Below are positions 54,496 through 62,729 of a DNA stretch of 64,000 nt, one piece after another. The stretch is from SB15 sp964639245 (GTDB lineage Bacteria > Chloroflexota > Anaerolineae > Aggregatilineales > J027), in the NCBI GenBank assembly GCA_964639245.1, contig CAZXCU010000016.1:1-64000 (forward strand), written 5' to 3'. Position 1 is the stretch's first letter; every line of letters begins with the position of its first letter. The translations under genes and the position numbers were made by a program. A model generated the notes under the pieces. It was given only the letters and a program-made list of their open reading frames with translations. It was not told where the DNA came from and did no database searches.

Positions 54496-54518
54496 GGGAG
54501 AGGTTGTTCGCCTCTCCC
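54496..54518 (-). other. Hairpin between binding protein and permease genes
   Basis: GGGAGAGG (54496-54503) pairs with CCTCTCCC (54511-54518) around 7 nt. No T-run follows on the minus strand, so it more likely protects the 3' end of the binding protein message than terminates transcription. Confidence 0.6.
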
Positions 54519-54539
54519 CGAAAATTTAGAACTGAGAAC

Positions 54540-55817
54540 TTATTCGGCGCTGTCGAACAACGGCGCAACACGGTCACAAATGGTGTCGGCAAATTCCTGT
54601 GCGGAAAGTTCACCGTTCAACACCAGGTTGACTTGGCTGCCATATTCGGCATCAATCGCCGGCCAATCGCCAAAGAACAGCGGCGCTTCGGTCATACCGA
54701 CGGCGGCACCATCCACAAACGCTTGGTTGTCCACACCGGAGTCCGGCAGGGTTCCCAAGAACAGGGCAATGGCTTCTTCAGTAGCACGGCTGGGGATATT
54801 CGCACCGAGCGAGGCAATCTGCCCCTGAATTTCGGCGCTGGTCAAACGAGTCACCAGATCCCAAGCTTCTTCAGGATGGGCGGTTTTGGCATTGACCACA
54901 TACGCACCCCAGAACAGCCAGTTGGTGGGGCCACCGGGGCCTTCGGGCAGCGGTGCAACGTTCCAATTGAAACCCGCATTGGCGATGGTGCCGGGGGTTG
55001 CCCAACGACCATTCATGAACATACCCACGTTACCGGCCAAGAAAGGCGGTTCGGTGTCTTCACCCCACGGCACGGCCCAGCCATTTTCAAACAGACTGCT
55101 GGCAGCTTCCAAACCGACGACGGTGGCTTCGTTGTTCAAACCACAGCCTTTGTAATCTTCGGTGAAGAAGCTGGAACCGGCTGCATTGACCCAGTAGCCC
55201 CAGTTCGCCCACCAAGCATTCATCCCAAAGCCTTTGATTTCTTCGCCCAGCGCGGTAATACCTTCGGCGGCGGCAAAGAATTCATCCCATGTCCAACCGG
55301 CGGCAGGATAGTCCAAGCCCGCTTCGTCGAACAGGTCAGCATTGTAGTAAATTGCAAAGGCGGACACGTCACGGGGCAGACCCCACAAAACTTCTTGACC
55401 CTCTTCTAAGGGGGTGGTCAAAAAGCCCATCGGGCCGGGATAGAAGTCGTCTTTGCTGAATTCAGCATCCGCAGAGGCGAGATCATTCAGGTTCAGAATC
55501 AGACCCAATTCGGCAAAACGTGCAACGTCGGTGCCGGGAATCCAGAAGACATCGGGGGCGGTGCCGGCTTCAATTTCGGCAATCAACACATCTTGGTAGC
55601 CCGCGCCTTCTTGACCGCCTGCACTGTAGGTCAAGCTCACGCCTTCCCAGCCTGCGTCAATCGATTCGCTGGCAGCCGTGTAAACATCAATTTCTGCCTG
55701 ATTATCAGGACGGGTACGCCAAACAAGGCTCACTTCTTCTTGAGCAGTCGCGGTCAGGGACAAGCCCGTGACCAACATCACCAACACCAAACCGACAATG
55801 ATTAACCGTTTCGACAT
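54540..55817 (-). CDS. Extracellular carbohydrate-binding protein of an ABC transporter (family 1)
   Basis: 425 residues. Signal peptide MSKRLIIVGLVLVMLVTGLSLTATAQ without lipobox. Family 1 solute-binding features: PDVFWIPGTDVARFAELG, GYWVNAAGSSFF, AGNVGMFMNGRW and PEEAWDLVTRLTS. AAGGAGAG is 9 nt before the ATG. It is the second gene after the LacI regulator and the likely receptor for a galactose- or glucose-containing oligosaccharide, given the GH42 and GH31 genes downstream. Confidence 0.92.
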   Translation of the reverse strand: MSKRLIIVGLVLVMLVTGLSLTATAQEEVSLVWRTRPDNQAEIDVYTAASESIDAGWEGVSLTYSAGGQEGAGYQDVLIAEIEAGTAPDVFWIPGTDVARFAELGLILNLNDLASADAEFSKDDFYPGPMGFLTTPLEEGQEVLWGLPRDVSAFAIYYNADLFDEAGLDYPAAGWTWDEFFAAAEGITALGEEIKGFGMNAWWANWGYWVNAAGSSFFTEDYKGCGLNNEATVVGLEAASSLFENGWAVPWGEDTEPPFLAGNVGMFMNGRWATPGTIANAGFNWNVAPLPEGPGGPTNWLFWGAYVVNAKTAHPEEAWDLVTRLTSAEIQGQIASLGANIPSRATEEAIALFLGTLPDSGVDNQAFVDGAAVGMTEAPLFFGDWPAIDAEYGSQVNLVLNGELSAQEFADTICDRVAPLFDSAE

Positions 55818-55907
55818 GATGCAATACTCTCCTTAAAAATTTCGGTCAAAACTTGAACGGACAAATACTTACTTTGTTTGTGATTGACGGTAGCGCTCCT
55901 TTCGCTT

Positions 55908-56933
55908 TTATGACAAATACAAATTTTCCGCCGGAGCGGAGGATGACTGACGCACCATCAAAAGGGGTGGAATATTGACGGGCAGGGGTTCTGCCCCTTC
56001 AATCACCTCAAACAGCATTTTTGCTGCCGCCCGCCCGATTTCAGGGGCTTGCTGGTTGATGGTCGTCAAGGGAGGTGCAAAGACAGCCGCGCTGGGAATA
56101 TCATCATATCCAACGATGGTTAAATCATCTGGGATGCGACGGCCTAACATCCGGGCTTGTTGAATCGCGCCCATTGCCATGCGGTCATTGAGGCAGACCA
56201 AGGCCGTTAATGCGGGGTGGGCTTGCAGGAGTTTTTCTGTCGCTTCTGCCCCACTCGCAATCGAAAAATCACCCTCTTCTTTAGGAAACGTTTCAAAGGG
56301 CAGGTGCAATTTTTCAGTCGCCATTCTAAAACCGGTCAACCGCCGCCGCACCGAAAAATTCAACTCATCTGGCACACCAATCACCCCGATTTGGCGGTGG
56401 CCTAACGCCAGCACATGCTGCATAAGTTGGTTGCCACCCGCAATGTCATCGCTGCGAACATGGTAGGGGTTGTCATGGTAGCCAATACCCACCGCCGGAA
56501 TCTCGCGTTCGTGGGCAATTTCTAGGATTGACCGCGCCGGAATGTTGTCGAGGGCGATAATTCCTTCGGCATATCCGCTTTGGATCAGTTGTTGATAGTG
56601 AGCATCAAATCCGTGCGGGCTAAAGCGGGGGGTACTCATCAACATGTTATAGCCACGCTGGCGACATTCTGCCTCTACGCCTTCCAGCATATGTAGCATG
56701 AAGGGGTCGGTAAAAATCGTGTCGAAAATCTGCGGGAAAACAATGGCGATAATATGGGTTTTGCCAGAGGAAAGGGCGCGGGCAGCTAAATTTGGTACAT
56801 ACCCAAGTTCCTCAACCGCCTCCATCACCTTACGGCGCGTTTCATCCGTAAAGTAGGGCGTATTCGAGAGAACTTTGGAAACGGTGGCGGTTGAAACTCC
56901 CGCCCGTTCTGCCACACGCTGTAAGGTCGTCAT
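55908..56933 (-). CDS. LacI family transcriptional regulator
   Basis: 341 residues from ATG 56933 (a TTG at 56942 is in frame but overlaps the GGA site). The N-terminal helix-turn-helix TLQRVAERAGVSTATVSKVLSN and hinge GYVPNLAARALSSGKT are canonical, with Leu at the minor-groove hinge region replaced by ARALSS. The periplasmic-binding-protein-like core binds the inducer sugar. It leads the operon and has two palindromic sites between its promoter and start, so it likely represses itself and the transport and GH genes. Confidence 0.93.
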   Translation of the reverse strand: MTTLQRVAERAGVSTATVSKVLSNTPYFTDETRRKVMEAVEELGYVPNLAARALSSGKTHIIAIVFPQIFDTIFTDPFMLHMLEGVEAECRQRGYNMLMSTPRFSPHGFDAHYQQLIQSGYAEGIIALDNIPARSILEIAHEREIPAVGIGYHDNPYHVRSDDIAGGNQLMQHVLALGHRQIGVIGVPDELNFSVRRRLTGFRMATEKLHLPFETFPKEEGDFSIASGAEATEKLLQAHPALTALVCLNDRMAMGAIQQARMLGRRIPDDLTIVGYDDIPSAAVFAPPLTTINQQAPEIGRAAAKMLFEVIEGAEPLPVNIPPLLMVRQSSSAPAENLYLS

Positions 56934-56949
56934 TTTTTCCAAAAAACGC

Positions 56950-56986
56950 TAGTTAAGCGCTTAACTATTTTGCTAAACATTTAGTA
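56950..56986 (-). promoter_or_regulatory. Two LacI-type operators downstream of the lacI promoter
   Basis: TAGTTAAGCGCTTAACTA (56950-56967) is an 18-bp perfect palindrome with the central CG of LacI/GalR sites. A second, weaker site TGCTAAACATTTAGTA lies at 56971-56986. Both are between the -10 and the ATG, as expected for autorepression. Confidence 0.75.
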
Positions 56987-56989
56987 AAA

Positions 56990-57017
56990 ATTATAACACG
57001 CTTTTTTAATTTTGCAA
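56990..57017 (-). promoter_or_regulatory. Promoter of the LacI-GH42-GH31 sugar operon
   Basis: TTGCAA (57017-57012) and a perfect TATAAT (56995-56990) with a 16-bp spacer on the minus strand, immediately upstream of the two operator-like palindromes. Confidence 0.75.
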
Positions 57018-57058
57018 CAACTTTTCTAAGACAAATCCAACAAAAAGGCGTTTTGCAT

Positions 57059-57883
57059 TTAGATTTCTTCCAGATGTTGCTCTGTCCAGCCATCGTAGCG
57101 GTGTTGCAGTTCTAAGGTGGTTGCACCGGGGGTTCCATTGCCAATAAGCCTGCCGTCCAATTCAACAATTGGAATCACTCCCCGGCTGCTCGAAGTCAAG
57201 AAGGCTTCGGTTAGATGAGGAATATTTTTAACCCCAATACAGGTGAGGCTGACGGGCAGCACCTCCCGTGCTACATCCAATAAGATAATCCGGGAGATAC
57301 CCTTTAAAATTCCTTCATCGGCGGTATGGAGTGTCCCATCTAAAATTGCATAAAAATTACTGCTCGTCCCTTCTAAGATATCGCCGTTATCGGCTACCAA
57401 AAATGCTTCGTACATCCCTTCCATTCGTCCGGCGATGGCCTGCTCGCGCTGTACCATCCATCCGGTTGTTTTTGCCAGTGGGTTATCCCGGTGCGCCTGC
57501 ACAGTGATGGCTTTCACCCCATGCTGACGAATTTCAGGTGGGACAGGAGTCAGGGGTTCAAGGGCCAAATAAATACAGTCTGGTTCCTCGGCAGGCAGCG
57601 TAATCCGAAAGCGCGATTCCGCATAGCCACTTTGACGGATTAAATCGCGCAGGCCACGCCGCAAATGTTCACGGTTCAGGGTGATTTCCATGTCGGCTAA
57701 ACGGGCTGATTCCTCTAGCCGGTCTAAATGGGCATCCAGCAGAAGTGCCATGCCCGTATGGTAGGTGCGTGTAACGGTATAGACACCTGTTGGTTCATGC
57801 TGTACCGCCTCTGCCAGCGAGTTCACACGATAACTGGTAGAGGTTAATCCATTGGGGGTTAAAATGGCGGTTTCAATGCTCAT
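57059..57883 (-). CDS. Class IV aminotransferase (PabC / branched-chain / D-amino-acid type)
   Basis: 274 residues, fold type IV PLP enzyme. The pattern FLVADNGDILEGTSSNFYAI and the C-terminal SSSRGVIPIVELDGRLIGNGTPG are typical; the PLP lysine lies in the RIILL-preceding segment LHTADEGILKGISR region by alignment with the family. Aminodeoxychorismate lyase, branched-chain and D-amino-acid aminotransferases share these motifs, so the substrate is open. A PabC role would fit a TrpG that also serves folate. It overlaps recO by 4 nt. Confidence 0.8.
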   Translation of the reverse strand: MSIETAILTPNGLTSTSYRVNSLAEAVQHEPTGVYTVTRTYHTGMALLLDAHLDRLEESARLADMEITLNREHLRRGLRDLIRQSGYAESRFRITLPAEEPDCIYLALEPLTPVPPEIRQHGVKAITVQAHRDNPLAKTTGWMVQREQAIAGRMEGMYEAFLVADNGDILEGTSSNFYAILDGTLHTADEGILKGISRIILLDVAREVLPVSLTCIGVKNIPHLTEAFLTSSSRGVIPIVELDGRLIGNGTPGATTLELQHRYDGWTEQHLEEI

Positions 57884-58641
57884 GGATTATCCTGATTCAA
57901 TTTTTTAAGAAAATTCACACTCTGCAAACGGCGTTCCAGCAAAAAAATAATGTAGGTATGCAGCACCCGTTCCAATTCGAGGTGATGCTGTTCTTGGATT
58001 TTCAAAATCTTAACAGCATTCCATGAATAACGGCTAAAGTGACGCAAGATTTTGAAAGTTTGTAAGGAAATCCGCATTAAATCGCGGCCTGCTCCGTGCG
58101 ATGAACACACAATTCCGCCTTCCACCGGACTAAAATATTGAGGTTCGGGGGCAAGTTCTTCTCCGCCCACCGCACAATCAAATAAGGATGGCTCATAGCC
58201 CATCACCCGTAACAAACGCAGCTCGTAATAGCGTGCTGCTAATTTTAAATCGACTTTGGGTTGGCACAGCCAGCCAAGCGCATTCACCAGCAGACGATAA
58301 GCCCGTTCGTTTTCTTCGCCCTCAAAGGCAAATTGATCCATCAATTCAACAAAATGGCTGGCGTAAATGTTGCGCTCTAAGTTCTCTTGCAAACAGCCGT
58401 GAGGATCTTGGACTTCGGCTTGGGTGATGGTGTGTAATTCGCGCCCACGATACAGTACCAGATGGGTACGGGCATACAATTCAACATGTCCGGTTTGACG
58501 GCTGATGGCTTTGCGTGCGCCTTTGGCAACCGCTTTCACCTTGCCATGATGGGGGGTATACAACGTAAGCAAATAATCGGCTTCCCCTAAGGGCATCCGA
58601 CGCAAAACCACCGCCTCCGTTTTATATACCTGCTCGGTCAT
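57880..58641 (-). CDS. recO: DNA repair protein RecO
   Basis: 253 residues. Promotes annealing and RecA loading with RecF/RecR. The N-terminal OB fold is clear (KTEAVVLRRMPLGEADYLLTLYTPHHGKVKAVAKGARK). The C-terminal zinc site is degenerate: LFDCAVGGEEL and GIVCSSH give only two of the four usual Cys, with a Gly and a His at the other positions. Overlaps cdd and the aminotransferase gene by 4 nt each. Confidence 0.93.
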   Translation of the reverse strand: MTEQVYKTEAVVLRRMPLGEADYLLTLYTPHHGKVKAVAKGARKAISRQTGHVELYARTHLVLYRGRELHTITQAEVQDPHGCLQENLERNIYASHFVELMDQFAFEGEENERAYRLLVNALGWLCQPKVDLKLAARYYELRLLRVMGYEPSLFDCAVGGEELAPEPQYFSPVEGGIVCSSHGAGRDLMRISLQTFKILRHFSRYSWNAVKILKIQEQHHLELERVLHTYIIFLLERRLQSVNFLKKLNQDNP

Positions 58642-59036
58642 GGCAGCGATTTTGGCCCAAATCCCTGCGCTAAAAAGTCCTTCAGCGGCATTTCGTAATG
58701 AATGGTGCCGCTAAAATCCGCGATGATAACCTGCATTTCTGGCGCAAATTCAAATAAAAATTGGCGGCAGATGCCACAGGGAGACCCCCCGTTAGAAGTC
58801 GCCACTGCGATGGCGATAAATTCGCGTTCTCCTTCGCTCACGGCTTTGACGGCGGCGGTACGTTCCGCACAAATCGTGGCACCGAACGAGGAATTTTCGA
58901 CATTACACCCTAAGATCACTTTGCCAGAAGCAGTAAGGAGGGCTGCCCCTACATGATAGTGACTGTAAGGCGCATAGGCGCGTTGACTGGCCTCAATTGC
59001 TGCCCTCACCAACGCCTGTTTTTCTTCCTCTGTCAT
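58638..59036 (-). CDS. cdd: Cytidine deaminase
   Basis: 132 residues, homotetrameric type. Deaminates cytidine and deoxycytidine in pyrimidine salvage. Zinc ligands and catalytic Glu are in CNVENSSFGATICAERTA (C-A-E) and SPCGICRQFLFEF (two Cys). The start YAPYSHYHVGAALLTASG matches the substrate-binding region. Coupled by 4-nt overlaps to the CorC-like gene upstream and recO downstream. Confidence 0.96.
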   Translation of the reverse strand: MTEEEKQALVRAAIEASQRAYAPYSHYHVGAALLTASGKVILGCNVENSSFGATICAERTAAVKAVSEGEREFIAIAVATSNGGSPCGICRQFLFEFAPEMQVIIADFSGTIHYEMPLKDFLAQGFGPKSLP

Positions 59037-60352
59037 TCCGTTTCCACCGTTTCCGCCGCGACAGGCATATTTTCAACGCGGGTCACACGCACTTTCTGGA
59101 TGCGCCGTCCGTTTAGGGTCAACACTTCCATAATAACCCCTTCTTTCTCGATTTTCGCACCGACTTCTGGCACTTCCCCCAGCACATTAAAAATATAGCC
59201 GCCGAGTGTGTCACTTTCATCGGTAGACAACGAAATCTCAAGGAGTTCATTTAAATCATCAAGGTCGAGTCCTGCGTCGCAGATATATTCTGTATCCGAA
59301 ATGCGCTGGTAATCCTCTTCCTCCAATAAATCGTATTCATCCCGAATTTCCCCCACAATTTCTTCGAGCAAATCTTCCAATGTGACCAAACCGGCTGTCC
59401 CGCCATATTCATCGACCACAATCGCAAGATGGACTTTGCGGGTTTGAAATTCCTCCAGCAAATCCGCCGCTTTTTTCGATTCGGGAACAAAATAGGGCGC
59501 ACGTAAAAGCGCCGCTAAATGCGTGGTTTCTTCGCCTTTTTGCCACACCGCCAGCAAATCTTTGGCGTAAAGCAACCCTTTAATTTCGTCAATCGAGTCT
59601 TCATAAACAGGAATACGTGAATGTCCGGCTTTGATGATAATATCCAGCGCTTCTTTTAGGCTGGTGTGAATATTCATCGCTACCATATCAATACGCGGCA
59701 CCATCACTTCACGGGCAAGGGTATCGCCAAATTTAAAAACGGAGAAAATCATCTCTTTTTCTTCGTCATCAATCGTGCCTGTTTCTGAACCCGCGTCCAC
59801 CAGAGTTTTGATTTCTTCTTCGGTGACTTGGGACACGACATGCACCCCCACCACCCGCGAAATACGCATACTCAGCATTTGCAGCAGAGTCAATAGAGGG
59901 GTAAGGCTGTAAACTAAAATACTCATTGGTCGAGAGACCAGCATTGCAAACCTTTCATTGCGCCCATTGGCAATTGCGCCGGGCAGTTGATAGCCCAAAA
60001 TGGTGACTATCAGAGAAAACAAGGGAAAAGCCAGTGTAGCCGTAAGAATTTCTGCATTCTCAGGCGGTACGCCCGATTTTTTTAACACCGCAAGTGTATC
60101 GGGAATGAACAGCCACAAGCCCAAACTTGCCATGCCTGCCACCAATAAAATTGACCAGAATTGGTAAGCCGCGAGCAGTTGGACAGGATTTTCAGATAGC
60201 TGCAAGGTAAGTTTTGCTGATGGATTGCCCTGTTCCGCCAGTTCACGTACTTGGGTTTTGCGGGCGCGAATCAGCGTGGAATACATCAGGGTAAGCCAAC
60301 ATTGCAGGAGGAGCAGCACTGCTAGCAAAACGACCCGGCTTAAGTCGTTCAT
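59033..60352 (-). CDS. CNNM/CorC-HlyC type membrane protein with CBS domains
   Basis: 439 residues. A DUF21/CNNM membrane domain with about four helices (residues 1-150) is followed by a CBS pair (REVMVPRIDMVAMN, KVHLAIVVDEYGGTAGLVTLEDLLEEIVGEI) and a C-terminal CorC_HlyC domain (LGGYIFNVLGEVPEVGAKI). The family is linked to magnesium or cobalt efflux and resistance; haemolysin labels are historical. It heads a chain of genes joined by 4-nt overlaps (cdd, recO, aminotransferase). Confidence 0.9.
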   Translation of the reverse strand: MNDLSRVVLLAVLLLLQCWLTLMYSTLIRARKTQVRELAEQGNPSAKLTLQLSENPVQLLAAYQFWSILLVAGMASLGLWLFIPDTLAVLKKSGVPPENAEILTATLAFPLFSLIVTILGYQLPGAIANGRNERFAMLVSRPMSILVYSLTPLLTLLQMLSMRISRVVGVHVVSQVTEEEIKTLVDAGSETGTIDDEEKEMIFSVFKFGDTLAREVMVPRIDMVAMNIHTSLKEALDIIIKAGHSRIPVYEDSIDEIKGLLYAKDLLAVWQKGEETTHLAALLRAPYFVPESKKAADLLEEFQTRKVHLAIVVDEYGGTAGLVTLEDLLEEIVGEIRDEYDLLEEEDYQRISDTEYICDAGLDLDDLNELLEISLSTDESDTLGGYIFNVLGEVPEVGAKIEKEGVIMEVLTLNGRRIQKVRVTRVENMPVAAETVETE

Positions 60353-60429
60353 TGGGCGCGCTCCGGTTGAATTGAGACTGATATAGGCGGAGGTTCTTCT
60401 AAAGAAGGTACTTCGTCTTGTTCCATCAT
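60349..60429 (-). CDS. Possible 26-residue upstream ORF coupled to the CorC-like gene
   Basis: ATG 60429 to TGA 60349, overlapping the CorC-like start by ATGA, the same 4-nt junction used by every other gene pair of this operon. The peptide is acidic then Pro-rich (VPSLEEPPPISVSIQPERAQ). It lacks a clear ribosome site, so it may be chance; if real it could couple translation of the downstream gene. Confidence 0.3.
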   Translation of the reverse strand: MMEQDEVPSLEEPPPISVSIQPERAQ

Positions 60430-60467
60430 AGGGTTATTAGGGAAATTGAATATCCATCGGACATACT

Positions 60468-60488
60468 AAAAAAAGCGCACGTTCGCGC
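60468..60488 (-). terminator. Terminator downstream of the RRM-PHAX gene
   Basis: On the minus strand GCGCGAACGTGCGC folds into a short GC stem closed by a G-U pair and is followed by seven T. A separate 7-bp hairpin (TCTCCTG 60605-60611 with CAGGAGA 60622-60628) overlaps the stop codon of the gene but has no T-run. The rest of 60430-60620 shows nothing convincing. Confidence 0.55.
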
Positions 60489-60620
60489 AAAAGCGGCATT
60501 TTTGAGGTAAAGATGCGTACTCAGGATAAAACGACCCTTACAGGACACATGACTCAAAGTGTAGCAAATTCGCGTAAGGGTGTCTATATAAATTGTAATG
60601 GATTTCTCCTGCGGTTTTCA

Positions 60621-61385
60621 TCAGGAGAGATTCGGAAAACGTTTGAGCAACGCATCGATTGTATTTTTGATCTTAAATACCTGTTTGGTCGCTTCGCCCA
60701 CGGTTTCTTTGCTTGCCCCGGCGCTTTGCAGCCGAATCATTTCCTGCTGTGCCTCCCGGTATGACAGCCGCAGTTCTTCGAGCAGTTGCGACGGAGTTTT
60801 CTTGGGCGGGGCAGGCGGTGGAGGCGGAGCCACGACTTCAGGCTGGTCAGGCATTGGAGCAAAGAAAATGGGCTTCAAAATTTTATGACTGACGTTGTTA
60901 CGTGCCATATGGAAAAACACCCCGCCTTTGGTGCGGCGGCGTGTGCCGTCCGGCAGCATCAACCCGCCGTTCCGTTCAATATAGTCGGTTTCTTCCAGTA
61001 GGGCCTGCACAAAATCCACCCCACACAGCCGGATCATCCGATGAATCTGGACTCGTGGCTTGAGGTCAGTTTCGCGGAGATATTCGGCGATGTCTTTGGC
61101 CTGTTTTTTCAAAAGCTGCGGGGGAATCCGCAATTTCTGGGTAGGTTCTTTGGGGGTTGTAAAAATCCGATTTCCCAACACGGTTTTTTGATTCATGCGG
61201 CGCAAAACCAGCCAGAATTTTTCTTCTGTTTCAAAATCTACCGTTGCCGCATTTCGGGGTAAATTGGTGCGCTGATTGGTCAGCAGCGTGATATTGGTAA
61301 AAGTGCCTTCAATATCGAATAGTGCTGCAACTTGATCCTCGGTAAAATCCGGTGGCAAATTAGAAACATACAGCTCGAATAGCAT
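60621..61385 (-). CDS. RNA-binding protein with RRM and PHAX-like domains
   Basis: 254 residues from ATG 61385 (GAGGG 9 nt upstream; ATG 61394 overlaps that site). Residues 1-80 are an RRM: RNP2 LYVSNLPPDF and a divergent RNP1 around RNAATVDFETEE. Residues 95-175 match the RNA-binding domain of the eukaryotic snRNA export adaptor PHAX: helix VDFVQALLEETDYIERNGG followed by MLPDGTRRRTKGGVFFHMAR, the hallmark N-G-G...G-x-R-R-R-T-x-G-G-V-F. A Pro-rich linker (PPPPPAPPKK) leads to a C-terminal coiled helix. It probably binds structured RNA in the cytoplasm. Monocistronic, divergent from the response regulator gene. Confidence 0.8.
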   Translation of the reverse strand: MLFELYVSNLPPDFTEDQVAALFDIEGTFTNITLLTNQRTNLPRNAATVDFETEEKFWLVLRRMNQKTVLGNRIFTTPKEPTQKLRIPPQLLKKQAKDIAEYLRETDLKPRVQIHRMIRLCGVDFVQALLEETDYIERNGGLMLPDGTRRRTKGGVFFHMARNNVSHKILKPIFFAPMPDQPEVVAPPPPPAPPKKTPSQLLEELRLSYREAQQEMIRLQSAGASKETVGEATKQVFKIKNTIDALLKRFPNLS

Positions 61386-61528
61386 GGTTTTCATCCCTCT
61401 TGTTAGGCCGAATCAGCAACCCTTAATATTATACTGAGATGACTAAGATAAATATGGCGACTTAGTAGACACACATTCTTTTTGTGATAGACTGAAAAAA
61501 ATGGGTTGGAATTTTGGAGAAATGAGTC

Positions 61529-61924
61529 ATGGGTAACGCTGCGATTGAGATTGTTTGTATTGAAGATGAGCCTGAAATGATGGATTTGGTCAAACTTATC
61601 TTAACTCGCAGGGGCTACACGGTGCATGGGGCAAGTGATGGACATACTGGCCTAGCGCTCATTCGCCAAATTCGGCCTAAACTGGTATTGCTCGATTTGA
61701 TGATACCGGATATGGATGGTTGGGAAATTTACCAGCATATGAAAGCCGACCCCAACATTAAAGATACCCCCGTCATCATTGTCACCGCCAAAGCCCAGAG
61801 TATTGATAAAATTTTAGGGCTGCATATTGCCAAAGTGAATGATTACATTACCAAACCGTTTGGCCCGACTGAACTTTTGCAAAGTGTTGAAGCCGTGTTG
61901 AATCTCAACCCTACCCATCAATAA
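61529..61924 (+). CDS. Stand-alone response regulator receiver protein
   Basis: 131 residues, a single receiver domain. Acidic pocket IEDEPE (residues 11-16), phospho-acceptor Asp56 in LVLLDLMIPD, Thr in VTA and Lys in YITKPFG are all present. No output domain, so it acts by protein contact. GGAGA lies upstream of ATG 61529. The next gene starts 2 nt after its stop. No histidine kinase is in the window. Confidence 0.93.
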   Translation: MGNAAIEIVCIEDEPEMMDLVKLILTRRGYTVHGASDGHTGLALIRQIRPKLVLLDLMIPDMDGWEIYQHMKADPNIKDTPVIIVTAKAQSIDKILGLHIAKVNDYITKPFGPTELLQSVEAVLNLNPTHQ

Positions 61925-61926
61925 TC

Positions 61927-62667
61927 ATGCGGATTGGTACAGTTTGTCCCCTTTCTGATGTTGATAAATTAAATCGGCTCGTGGCAAGTGGTTTTGAATT
62001 TATCGAACTCACCACCGAGAATCACACCCTGACCTTGCCCAATGCACCGGTGAAAGTCCCGCTTATCTGGCGCTGTCCTGCCGATTTGCCCGCCGAACAC
62101 CCGATGCCGCAGATTCAGGAAGCGGTGTTAGCTACATGGCGCAGCCATCTTGCGGCTGCTCGTGAGATGGGCGTGGTGTTGATGGTGGTACAATTTCGAC
62201 GACCCTCCCAAGAGATCGATAAATTAGCACTGGCTAACCAGTATGCGGCGCTGTTAAATCCACTGGTCACAGAAACCCGTGCGGTCAATATTCAACTGGT
62301 GCTGCGGATGGGCTGGGATAACCGCGAACAGCTCAATGTTCTGCGCGAAATTGTGCGGCGGGTGAACGGGCTAGCTCTCGGCCTCGATCTTGCCTACGCC
62401 CACTATCAAGTTATTAAGAATCTGGTCAAAGAGTATTTATGGGACAGCGACCTTGCACCTCGCATTGCCCATGTGTACGCTGGCGAAACTGCCCCCAACG
62501 ACCCCTTTTTGCGTTTGCCATTGGGAATTGGCGGCAATTTTGAGTGGGGACGTGTGGTACGCGATTTGCGAGAACGTTATAATGCTTCTGTGACGCTCGA
62601 CATTGGCGCAGCCCACCCTGAATATTTGGAACTCAGCCGTCAAAAATGGGCGATGTGGTGGGGGTGA
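61927..62667 (+). CDS. TIM-barrel sugar phosphate isomerase/epimerase-like protein
   Basis: 246 residues resembling the xylose isomerase-like TIM barrel (AP endonuclease 2 superfamily): MRIGTVCPLSDVDKLNRLVASGFEFIEL, then LVLRMGWDN, LALGLDLAYAHY and IAHVYAGE strands. Metal ligands Glu, Asp and His can be proposed but the set is incomplete, so activity is uncertain. It is coupled to the response regulator gene by a 2-nt gap, an unusual pairing. Confidence 0.65.
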   Translation: MRIGTVCPLSDVDKLNRLVASGFEFIELTTENHTLTLPNAPVKVPLIWRCPADLPAEHPMPQIQEAVLATWRSHLAAAREMGVVLMVVQFRRPSQEIDKLALANQYAALLNPLVTETRAVNIQLVLRMGWDNREQLNVLREIVRRVNGLALGLDLAYAHYQVIKNLVKEYLWDSDLAPRIAHVYAGETAPNDPFLRLPLGIGGNFEWGRVVRDLRERYNASVTLDIGAAHPEYLELSRQKWAMWWG

Positions 62668-62729
62668 CTGCTTGCGCTATCTGTAAAGGCGTGCAAAATT
62701 AATATGAAACTGTTTTAAGGGGATCACAC

